Position numbers and translations under genes: made by a program. Below are positions 26,201 through 37,677 of a stretch of DNA of 64,000 nucleotides, piece after piece. The notes under the pieces are model-generated. The model worked only from the letters and a program-made list of their open reading frames with translations. It was not told the origin of the DNA and searched no databases. The stretch's first letter is position 1. Every line of letters begins with the position of its first letter. The stretch is from Onchocerca lupi. Its lineage: Eukaryota; Nematoda; Chromadorea; Rhabditida; Onchocercidae. The DNA lies in assembly GCA_028564675.1 (NCBI GenBank), contig JAOVVO010000046.1, positions 124,001 through 188,000 of the forward strand, written 5' to 3'.

Positions 26201-29200
26201 TGAAGCATAATTATCCCTTTTGTTGGCGATCCGACACACCACTGTTGTATATGTCGGTACCATCCTGGTTCATTCGTGTTGAAGAAATCGTACCAAAACT
26301 GCTAACCAATAATGATAAAACTTACTGGCTAGTTTAACCTTGATATTCAAGCTGCAGTACAGAAACTCTAAATTCTTGAATTATGCTGAAGTGAAATATT
26401 GGAATAGATTTTTCCAGGATTCCGTCATTTGTAAAAGAGAAAAGATTTGGGAATTGGTTGAAAGATGCTCGTGATTGGGCAGTTTCAAGAAATCGATTTT
26501 GGGGCACTCCTATAAATTTATGGGTTAGTGATGATCTGGAAGAAATTGTCGCCCCAGCCTCAATTGCTGAGCTGGAAAGATTATCCGGACACAAAGTAAC
26601 TGATTTACATAGAGAAAGGTGAGTCTTTTGAAAGTCATATGGAGCTAGCAGGCATATGAATCTTTTGGGATGTTTAGAATAAAAAAGAAAAGAAAATTAT
26701 TCTGAGCAGATGTGTAAAAATGATGAAATATTTGTTTTTCAGTGTAGATCACATTACAATACCATCATCTACTGGTCGCGGCGTGTTGCATCGGGTTAGC
26801 GAAGTTTTCGATTGCTGGTTTGAATCTGGTTCAATGCCTTACGCTCAAAATCATTATCCATTTGAACGGAAAAGTGATTTCGAGAACAATTTTCCGGCTG
26901 ATTTCATCGCTGAAGGTTTCTGATCTTTATTTAATTGTTATGGTCCTATCTTGGAGAGTCATATTAATAAGTTATATTAATAAGATATGAATTAGAGGAA
27001 TAATAAGAAACAATGGAAAATATCCTCTTACATTGAAAGAAGAAGTGATTCATAAAATTAACTATGCAGTATCAGAATAAAGAAAATCAACAGTTTGTAA
27101 AAATCTTCAACCGTATTATAAAAAGAAAAAGCAGAGAATAAAAATGGGTATAAAATAGATCAAAAACTGGAAACAGCATAGCTTATTCAATTGACAGAAC
27201 TTTTCGATTTCCTTTATCTTTTTGCATTCCGTGATTCTGAAAAAGAGGCTGTATTGGTTAGATTTATAATGTTCACATGAAACCGAAGTGGATTATATTT
27301 TGTGAGAATTAGGCTTTAAATCGCTTTTGATTTATTTCGGAATAAGGAATTGTTGTTATGATGTTTTTTTATTTTTTTTTTTCAAATTTGCTGCTATTTT
27401 AAATTGTGCTATTCATTTAATTTCTCAGTTACTACAAATTTTAATTTCTGTTTGAGCTCTAAATTTATAGGTATCGATCAAACACGTGGTTGGTTTTATA
27501 CCCTTATGGTTCTTTCAACAGCGCTCTTTGATCGACCACCATTCAAGAATCTTATTTGCAATGGTCTGGTACTTGCTGCTGACGGCTCGAAAATGTCAAA
27601 ACGAAAGAAAAATTATCCGGATCCTTTAGAGGTTGGTTTTAGAAGTTTCTATAAATTTGAAACTTTACAGATATGAATTAGTTTCTTTGATATTAATTAC
27701 TGTGGACGTAAACTGGCTTTACAGATTGTTGGAAAATATGGTGCTGATGCTTTGAGAGTTTATTTGATCAATTCACCGGTTGTTCGTGGAGAGAATTTAC
27801 GTTTTCGGGAGGAAGGAGTTAGAGATGTATTGAAAGATGTGTTATTACCATGGTACAATGCATACAGATTTTTCGTTCAGAATGTGAAAGTTTACGAATA
27901 CGTTGGTTTTGATTGAATCAGTTTTTTTTTGTTTTTTTGTTTTTTTTTTTATTTGTTTTCCATACTTCAGGAAAATTTTCGACGCCAAAAAAACAGTTGT
28001 ACTTAAGTGTTATCCTTTTCTCAGTATAAAATTTATACAAAATATTTCAGTTCTGTAGTGCTTTATCTTTCTGAATTGTTATTTTTCTTTTATCTGCAAG
28101 GTATGATTTTGAAGCAAGTTGATTCATATTTTAGACGAATAGTAAAGAATTCACATTATTGGATACTAAATCGGTTAATGTAATGGATAGATGGATTCTG
28201 TCGTTTACAAACAGTTTGCTAAATTTTGTTAGAAATGAAATGAGTGCATATCGACTTTATGCAGTCGTCGCACCACTGACGAAATATTTCGACGTTTTAA
28301 CAAATTGTTATATACGTTTAAATAGAAAACGGATGAAAGTAAGTTTGTTGTTTCTAAGTTTTTATCGAATTCGATTTAATCTATGTGTTTTTCTCTTTGG
28401 GAATGTTCAATATAATATCGACACGCTCTATTATTTTGATATAAGTTATTAATTCATTTATATCCTCATGTAATATGAATCCCGCCCGTTGATTTCAAAA
28501 AAAAAAAACCTTTTCTCCTTAAAATCGAACTTTTAGCATATGTTATTACAGATTTCTACGCTATTTTTTTTTTCCTGTGCAATAATCATTCTATTCTTTG
28601 TAAAAAATGGTTCCATTAGATTATTTTATTGGATTTATTCAAGAAAATGCCTGCGCAAATTGTAGGGTGAAGATGGCCCAGAAGATCATGCGCACAGTCT
28701 TTCGACATTAGGAAAAATTCTGCTACTCATTGTTCGACTTATGGCACCATTTACGCCTTTTTTTTGTGAACATTTATGGCAGAATTTACGACATATTTCT
28801 TCATCATCCAGTGAATCGGTACATTTCGAAATGATTCCACAGCCACTGTAAGAATTTGATTGTTTTCTTATTGAGCTCAAGTAATATATTGAGTATTTCA
28901 GGCAGACATTTTCACCACTTAACCACTTTAAATTGGCGATGTGGCATTTTATATCCAAATAAAACTAATGCATAAATCGGATAGTGCTACTTTAGCTAAC
29001 TTGAATCTTCATATTTATTTTCATCAACTCAAATTGCGTTTCCTTTTTCTCTCACAATTACGATGAAAGATCCTATTTTTGATTGTTTCAGTTTAAATTT
29101 AAAACATAAAGAAAATATATCTCATATCAAAATTTCAGAAATGATTTAATAGACATATCAGTGGAGAAAAGAGTTGCAAGAATGAGAGCAGTTATTGATC

Positions 29201-31270
29201 TCGTTCGGGTTTTACGGGAAAGAAAGGGAATACCAGTCAAGGTGTACAATTTTTCTTTATGTGATAGCTGATTCATAGATCGTTACGAATTCCTTGATCT
29301 AGAATTTTTTATTATCTATTTATCATATACAATGTATTTTTCCTGTTACAGCCATTATTTTGCAGTATCCACTTAAAGAGATGATCGTAATCAACCATGA
29401 AAAGCAATTCTTAGATGACGTTCTCTCATTGCAAAATTATATTATAACGGAAGTTAATGTAAGGATGCTGACGGTTTCGCACAATAAGGAGAAGTATGGT
29501 GTATATTTGAAAGCTGAACCCAATTTTCGCTTACTTGGTTCCAGATTGAAAAATGATCAGAAAAAAGTTGTTGATTACCTGAAGGTTGTTATGTATAAAT
29601 TTAGAAGAAATTTTTCTAAAATTAAATTGTTCTTTATTGAACGTTTAAGAATTTTTATTTTTACATTTTTGTCAATTGTATTTCGAATATTATTTGTTGA
29701 AAAAAAAAAGTGAATGGCTTTATACTTCATAACTCTGGAGGGATTTTTTCTTTTATTCATAGAAATGTTTCGATGATTCATCACGTTTCATTCAAAAAAT
29801 GAAATTTATAGTAGGCAGTCCATTTATTGTTGATAAATTAAGATATTTTAGTTACTTTTATTTTCAAAATATTTAACTTCCAAATTCAGTATTCATTCTG
29901 ATCGGAAAAAAATTTTCTTTTTTTCAGAATCAAGTTACCGAAAAGGAATTGGAACAGTTCGCAGAACGAGGCACATTGAATATATTAGGTTATGAATTGT
30001 CTGCTGAAGAAGTGAATTTGTCTTATGCATGTCGTGGTGTCCAAGCTACTAATGAACAATTGGAAGCGCATTCAGATGGCCAGGTATTTGTGAAACTATG
30101 TGTTATTTTTACTATTGTTTGTTTATATTTGTATTTGTAGTTTTGAAATATTTATATTTTGGAGGTGGTCGATTTGTTGCCATGATTTATGAAAATCTTT
30201 AAATTTTATTTCATGCAATTATGACTTTTCGGTTATATTTCAAGAAAATTCCCAGTTATATTTCGAGAGTCTTCACTGTGCAGTTATTTAGACAATAGTG
30301 ATAGTGGATACAACTGAAGATGACGATCTAAAGGACGAAGGCTTTGCGCGTGAGGTTGTTAATCGCGTCCAGAAACTTCGTAAAAGTGTAAGTCTTTATT
30401 CTAATTTGGAAATAAAAGGAGCGAGAGATCGGAAAGAATAAGAAGTCTTTTTTAGCAATAGACCATGTTTAACTTCAGACCTTTGATATGCGCAGTTAGA
30501 TAGTTTTTTTTTTTTATATATATATATTATGTTTTTCATCATTTTCCTCCAGTATTTTTTTTTTTTTTTGAAAGAAATTGCAACACAATTTTAGTATTGG
30601 GTTGTTGATCCAATTTTTAGCATAAAAAGTGAAAACTATCTGCAGGCGAAATTGTTGCCAAACGACAAGGCAGTAGCATATTGCAAAGTAAGTCCTTCTA
30701 CTCATCGTCTGGCTGCAGTAATTAAAGACTACAGTGAATTTATTGAGAACGCGACTGGTACTCCAGTACTCTTATCCAGTTTACCAGATGATGTGAAGAA
30801 TGCAAAAATAGAGGTATCTTGTAGCTCAGTGAAGGATGCAAAAATAGAGGTATGTTGTGCTTAATTTCAAAAAAAAAGGTGATGTTTTGTTCCGAAAGAA
30901 TCAAAATATGTTTTGATAATAATTGACCGAAATAGGTAGTTTTCTCTTTATTTGAAATATTCCATTTTTTTGAACCATTCAGCAAACAATCTAATTTAAA
31001 TTGATTTAGTTATATCTGATCTGCTACCAAGCGACTTCATCTGCAGTGACAGTGCATTATGGTACCCGAAAACATTCCATATTATTGGCAGCCAATGATG
31101 AAGTCCTAACATATACCAGATTACTTTATGAGATACGTTCTGTCTTTTCTTTATGGTCCAAATCTAAGTTACTACTTTCCTTAGAGGCACTACCGACAGT
31201 AACATTTATTTCTTCCAAATGTAATTTACTTGATTTGGCTGACAAAGATATTTATGTTATTGCCTCTTGA
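23260..31270 (+). CDS. iars-1: Isoleucine--tRNA ligase, cytoplasmic, 22 exons
   Basis: Class I synthetase charging tRNA-Ile in the cytosol. Exons: 23260-23363, 23615-23792, 23921-24040, 24216-24350, 24546-24630, 24823-24838, 24963-25149, 25480-25689, 25895-26050, 26170-26327, 26418-26618, 26743-26915, 27471-27631, 27725-27889 (or 27901), 28135-28338, 28666-28847, 29139-29241, 29366-29584, 29928-30083, 30292-30387, 30646-30813 (or 30849) and 31010-31270, giving 1145 codons plus TGA. Met 23260 matches the family N-terminus (AEELKILEWW follows). Class I signature is LPHYGHILAG; the second signature is KMSKRKKNYPDP. The CP1 editing domain shows TTPWTLPSN. The anticodon-binding region includes MDRWILSF and LMAPFTPFFCEHLW. 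It is about 115 residues shorter than human IARS1 (1262), ending near the first of the two C-terminal repeats of the human enzyme. Odd splice features (a 16-nt exon, a GC donor, a duplicated donor) are listed separately. Possible trans-splice acceptors lie at 23181 and 23193. Confidence 0.96.
30793..30864 (+). repeat. 36-bp tandem duplication spanning a 5' splice site
   Basis: Two copies, 30793-30828 and 30829-30864, each contain GATGCAAAAATAGAGGTAT or a one-base variant (AATGC in copy 1). The exon/intron junction GAG|GTATCT (copy 1, 30813/30814) is repeated as GAG|GTATGT (copy 2, 30849/30850). The period is 12 codons, so either donor keeps the synthetase frame. Confidence 0.92.
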
Positions 31271-32289
31271 ATTTATAAGCACATTTAAGTTATAATTGGG
31301 ACTGCAATTCTTCATAATTTTTTTTAATTAGTGACTTTTCTAAATTTTTGCTCTGAAATTTCACTTGCGCTCAAAATTTGATATTGATGTTCCATTTTAT
31401 CTGCTTTATGATACTTTAGAATAGTGTCTGAATATTGTTTAAGGCTACGGAATCATTATGTTCCTTTCAGTAATTAATATTCTCGATATTTCACATAGAA
31501 ACGATTTTAAATGCATGTGAAGAAGCATTTTTTCCGGTGTAGGTGTTGGATTTCGAATTATTTTTGAGATTTTCTATTTAATGTTTGTAGTTATCGTAAT
31601 ACTTTTATCTCTTACGTTCTTATAAGCACTCTTAAATGCATCCTATTTATTTGGATGCATCACAGTGTATTATGATTTTTAATCCTTCAAAATTCATGCT
31701 GATTACCCTCTTCTGATGTACTCAGAGCCGTTATTTTTTGGCATTATTTGTTTTTCATAGACGTATCTTGTTGTTTCGTCAGTTGATACTTGTTGTTGGC
31801 TTATAAATGATTTATCACATATTTGTGAGCAGTAAAATCAAAAATTCTGAATTACTCCACTTTCACTTCTTTCTAATAATGAGTAGAGATTACTTCCCAT
31901 ACGACAAAAAATTTTCTTCACTACTTCTGCGAAGTTTCCTGCTGGATATTGGCCTGTTGGAGTTAGTGCTGATAGATTCGACGAATTTTTTTTGTTTACT
32001 GACAAGTATATTTATTAACCTGAAACAAAAGTAGCTGCTACTTTTAAATTTTGCTGTTTGCTGTCGCACTATATTCCCAAATAAATGCATTATATTATGC
32101 AAGAAGTCTGATTTCTTTCAAGAATGCAGCGACAAGTTTCTCTTACACAAGGTTTCATATTTTTCATTACCTCGAAGAAGTCACAAAGAGTTATTTCTGG
32201 TGTAAAAGTTGTTTCCGGTAGTTCTGGTATTATTTGTAGTATGAAATCAATATCATGAAATAATATAGAGATCAGAAGTATTGATGCTA
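31271..32289. other. Convergent 3' region between the synthetase and CCDC102 genes
   Basis: 3' UTRs and spacer of two genes pointing toward each other. No exon or RNA gene seen. AATAAA-type signals occur, e.g. near 32079. Confidence 0.6.
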
Positions 32290-35200
32290 TCAGATAGGAC
32301 TCGGTGGCTCCGGCTCATTTTCTTCCATTGTATTCTTTAACATTTTGAGCTGTTGCATCAGAAATTCCTTTTCCATCTTCAGCGTTTGAACTTCACTTAG
32401 TGCTTCATCACGCTCCGACCTTATCTGTAAAATCTCATTCAGTGTCTCATAAAAATAAAATATTTTTAAATTTAAGTTCTAATATAGTAAATCTAGTCCA
32501 ATTCCAAATTTTAAATAAAACATTCATACAGTCATTTGGTTCTTTTGAAAATCATTAAATATCAGATACATTGATGCCTTTTAAGGGGTAGTAAATTTAA
32601 CACTATTATTTTCCAGATCAGAAAGTAATTTAATGTCCATTATCAGTACTTTGATAATTTCTAAATCCACAAAAAGAGGGCAAACCGCTTCAATTTCTCT
32701 TGCATCTTTCTGTGAAGTTGAACCATTGTTGAGGGATGCTTGCTCTTGAAATCGTTTTAATTCTTCGATCTACAAATCACAAATTGGTCAAAGAAAAAAA
32801 GATAAAACAAAAACAAAACAAGACCTAGTATACCAGGTAAAATGATCACAGCATATCATATAATAGGTACTAATACACTAAATAATGCATTTGGACAAGA
32901 TGATTATTTTTATAATTGAAAAGAAATTTAAAAGATTCCGGAGGCGTACTCAATTAGTATCCATCTAACAGATGTATAGAATTAAAATTGAGATCACGGA
33001 ACCTATCATTAATCTCATTTAATTACGAGAAGGATCTAAGAGAAACAGTCCATCAAACCACAATATTAATCCAATAGTTTTAAATGATGCATAATGAACT
33101 ACGAACTAATTTAATGTACCATGAAATTCAGAAATATGTTTAACGAAACCTCCTCTTTGGCAGCTGCATGAGAAGCTTCAAGTTCACTACATTTAGCTTC
33201 CATCATCATTAGTTCAGTTTGTAATTCACTACATCGATTTTCCAACCTTCGCATGCTCCTGTAATATCGTTTTTATTTCATTCTCTTAGATTTGTGAAAT
33301 TTAAATATTCCAGGAGAAATTTTTCTGAGTGAAGAGAAAATATCGAAAAAATACACACTCGAATAATTTTCCTTGTGAACCATCCAAACGTGTCCATCGT
33401 AAGCAGCTCACATCCACCTGCAAAAATTAATTTTCTCAAAATTTGGAACGAAAAAATCAATGGATAAGAATTCATTTTAATATAAGAAAAGATTTCGAAG
33501 TATTTTCATTCACTAAATTTTTCTGATGCTTTTTCTATTAATTAATCAAAAAATAGAAAAAACCAAGCATTCACAGCTCATTCATCAATTTCACGGAAGA
33601 GAAAAAAAAAACGCAAATTACCGAAATATTTTGCATTAATTTTGATTAACATGAGTAGTATGTCACATCTGCGACAAAAAAAAAAACTTGCGTTTTTTAA
33701 TAGTCTATATAAATAAATATGTAAATATTCGCTGTCAAAAATCTCGAATCTTCGAAGTTCCTTACCTATTGCTTTGAAATTTTGACACAAAATTGCATTC
33801 GAAAAGGCACATTTTTTGAAAGAAGGAAGGGATTTATTGATTTTTGTAGATTATTATGAATTTTTTTTTTTTAATCTCAAATGTTCAGGAATCGAAAGAT
33901 GCAGAATCTACTTAGCATAATATTTACTACATTTTCGTTTCTGACATGATTTGATAAATCATCGAACTTTTTGATAAACCAATAAATCATTGATAAATGA
34001 TCGATGGGAAAGAAATGTGAAATACACGATTAGAATTTTTTTTTTATGACAGGACGTAAATTGTAGTAATTTTATTTGGTTTATGCAATTGGCGTAATGC
34101 ATACCGGTAGATCGGTGATCGTTGAGGCATGCATAAATTCCGGTCGTGCCTGGCACTCTTCATCGAGCATTATTGAGGGTGTCTCCGGCGGGGAATTCAT
34201 TTCCAGTGGCTAAAATTACCATTATATTTGCAAGGTCAAGCAAAAAAGAATTCAACGAAAGGTAGGTCTTTTCATTTTTCTTCCAAATGCAACTCTAAAA
34301 AACCATCACATCATTTCTCGGAAATTTAACTGCTGTCTATTTTTATTATTATTATTATTATTATTATTTGGTTGCGTTCTTACTTCAAATAAATAGATAT
34401 GAAATCATTTTAAATTTCAACTTTTAGCAAATTTCAAGAATTCTTAAATTTCAGCATAGAATGAAAAATTAACCATTCGGTTGGCTATTCGTTCTTTTTC
34501 TAGTAAATGCATGCGAGCTTTCATGCGTGAAATTTCAGCTTCTACAGCTCGTTTTGCACTCAATAATTGTTTGTTCTCTTCCTGAAATAATACTCGCAGT
34601 ATTTTCAGTGAGTTCCTTTTAGAAGGAGCATTGTAAAATGAAAGGCATAGCAATATGCGAGAAAAATGAAAAAAATGAAATTCATTCATTAATTGTTTTA
34701 AGGCTTTCGGTGTCATACAATGCCTCTAATTAATGATTGCTTTTTAATTATTATTGCTGCAATTCCTGCAGTGGTCTAAGATGGAAGATGCTATTCTTTA
34801 GGATATTTCCAGTCGCAAGATCACAGCTCATACTTAACAACCATTAACCTTGGCTTCCGTGAGCGCTATCCGTAACGAATGTCCTTCTTCACGAGCTCGA
34901 TTCCGTTCGTTCCGCACCGTGCTCCATTTCTGTCGCCATGATGCGGTACATTCCGACCACCAACGCATCGTCCTCTCCATCTGAGCTGCTCGTTGTCGAG
35001 CCTGAAAGTTATCGGAATAATAATATTTTAGTACCATGCCCAACAGTCCAAAAATATATAATTAGAGAGAATTCATCAATTTCTGAATATTTCGCCATAT
35101 TCATTTGAAACAAAAAAGTTTTGATGCACAAGTTGTTGATATTCAATTCAAGTTATTGATGATTTAATTACTGACAACTAGGGTATGATGAAATGTGATA

Positions 35201-36379
35201 TTCCTGATAAGGTCTAGAAATGACAATTTAACATTAAATAAAACTTTTCGGAACTACTTTTCATGGTTTGTTTCGATATTTCGATAAGATTAATGGAATT
35301 GAAATACTTCGTTAAGTTCTTGAAGTCGTGCCAATTCACAGGCATCCCAATCTGTATGCTGACAACGGCCCCATATGCTCCCAGCTGCAAATATATGCAT
35401 TGATTTTAGAACTTTTTATCAATCAAATGAACCTCTTATGCAAAAAGCCTAACCACTTATGATTTAGTTACTGATAATAAGTGATTCGTATAAATATTTG
35501 ATTACATTCATTTAGCAATTTCTATTAAATTTCAAACAGTTGGAAATGATGAAAGATTTATAAACAAAATCTTACATCAAAATTCCATCTGGTATTTTTA
35601 ACAAAAATTATTTTGAACATATTGCAATTTTATTTTTAGATAAAATTACATTCATTTGCATGCCGTTAGATGTCTTTTACAGCGATTTTGAAACTTCACA
35701 ACTTCAGCCCCAGTTCATTATCTTGTAAGTTAATAAACTATTGATTCTAAAAATTTAGAAAACAAGAAGAGAAAAGAGAGAGTTCGGAGAGTGAAAGAGT
35801 TATTACAGTAACATGCTCAATCAAGCAAGTTTTCCATTTCATCATCCGAATCTAAATCCAAATTTAAAGTGGGACATAAGAATTGATATGACAATGTCTC
35901 GTATACATTTCTAACCGAACGTATTATTTGCTATAAAATCGAACTACCAATTATGGTTATGTTTAATTAAAAATAGTACTATCTGCAAATTTTACCAATC
36001 TACCTAAAAATCTATTTCTAAATTTTATCTGTACTATTTGCAAATTTTAAATGCTTGAAAGTTTCTATGTTTAAAAAATTGGGCTTTGTTTTTCATTTCA
36101 AACCACCACTATATTTATTTGTAACAGATGGAATTTTTCGGTGCTAACTATGATAGGAAAGTTGCAATGCATGCTTAAAAATTAAATAAATTTCATTTTC
36201 CCCAAAATTCCATTTAATTCCATTTTGAAACATTTACTACAGCAAATATTTCATCGAATATTGCAATTAAAAAGCAGAAATTTAAAATGCAAATAATCAA
36301 AGAATTGGAAAAGATACAAACCGCCAATATTAGAATATCGATTATATATCGAAGCGTCCATCGATCCTTGATCACTCAT
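32290..36379 (-). CDS. CCDC102A/B-like coiled-coil protein, 9 exons
   Basis: Exons (high to low): 36322-36379, 35308-35384, 34849-35001, 34474-34581, 34105-34209, 33359-33417, 33150-33258, 32686-32769 and 32290-32424. All junctions are GT-AG with matching phases, total 295 codons plus TGA. The diagnostic block is in the third exon: AAQMERTMRWWSECTASWRQ followed by KWSTVRNERNRAREEG, close to the conserved core of vertebrate CCDC102A/B. Flanking segments are heptad-rich (ENKQLLSAKRAVEAEISRMK; LENRCSELQTELMMMEAKCS; EALSEVQTLKMEKEFLMQQL), so a rod-like dimer is expected. A short Pro-rich insert (MNSPPETPSIMLDEE) separates the coils. In vertebrates CCDC102B is a centrosome linker component and CCDC102A relates to centrosome/actomyosin; a similar role here is inference. 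Shorter than the human proteins (over 500), so the C-terminal rod is reduced. Start Met 36379 is the first in frame. Confidence 0.85.
34343..34369. repeat. ATT trinucleotide microsatellite in a CCDC102 intron
   Basis: About nine uninterrupted TTA/ATT units between exons 34105-34209 and 34474-34581. Confidence 0.9.
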
Positions 36380-37677
36380 CGTTTCTGAGGAAAAAGTTTG
36401 GAAGAAAGTTCAGCTTTAAGGCAATCAGCAAGATGTTTAATGTAAAATGATAGAAGCTGTTGACCGAACGAAATGGGAACACCTGACGCTACGCGCATTT
36501 CATCACCTTAATCTTATCATCACAGCAGCAATGATACGAATCATCACTTCGAACTTCAGCAAACTGATCCGCTCTCACTGATCAGCATAAATTTGTACCC
36601 AAGCATCGATCCAAGTTTTGAAGTGACCTTTAAATATACATGTGCTACTCGCGAAGCATCATTAATTCGCAACTGATACTCTTTCCCCATATTTCTGATC
36701 TGCAAAATCTTCAAACTTTCTTGAATTCTCCTTGAACTAACTAATTTACATTCTTTTTAGCGATTCGAACTCTTTATTCTTTTGCTAATATTGTAAACAA
36801 ACCATCACATACTTATCAAAAAGTTTATCTTATCATCGTATGTATGAGCAACAAAAGGAATTCATTAATGAGCAATTTGTTCACTGCATAATAAAAAACT
36901 TTCTATGAGACAATTTTGAAGCATCCAAAAGTATTTTTTCACTCAAAAGTAATCTTTGATCCTTTGAAGGACTTTCATTATTCGTCAAGGCGAAAATATA
37001 GATGCTTGTAGTTCACGAAATTAAAAATTTGGCTACGATAATACATGATGTGGTAATTACCTTTTTTCTTTTGTCATACTAAATTTTTGTTTAAAAGTAA
37101 TCATGTATAATATTTGATGGAACTTCTACAAAACTTCAAAGATCCTAAATTGATTCAACAATGTCGATCTTTTGAAGCAAAAATCGAAAGAAACAGTGAG
37201 AAATTAAAAAGCGTAATTAAAACATTGGAAAATGGCTTTCCAATGATTCTTTCAGTTGTAAAATTATAAATTCTTGCAAAAAAAAACATGCTATATTTTA
37301 AGAAAAAAAAGAAATAGAAAGACGATAACATTTTTGTGGCAACAATCATACTAACTTCACGTTTAAATATCGAAATTATCTTTAAAATTTCGTACTAACG
37401 ATTGAGAGCTTAGAGAAAAGAAAATCAGATCACAAAAATGCTAATTCCTGTTCGAAATGATAGCACAAAATCCACAATATACACAACAATATTGATGAAT
37501 ATTAAAACCTGAAAGTATCAGAATCACCACTTTTTATTTTAATAGCTTTATTTTATTTAAAATTTTTAATGTAATAAAAGTTTATTATGAAAGTAAATTT
37601 GCAAAAAGAGATAAAAGTGAAAACTCTTACTACAATGTAGGAAAAAGGTAAGTTAACATATGATGGTGTTCCCGAAT
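36380..37677. other. Spacer between two same-strand genes
   Basis: Lies after the membrane-protein gene and before the CCDC102 gene (both minus). At 1.3 kb it is too wide for a typical nematode operon gap. No exon seen; it should hold the CCDC102 promoter. Confidence 0.6.
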
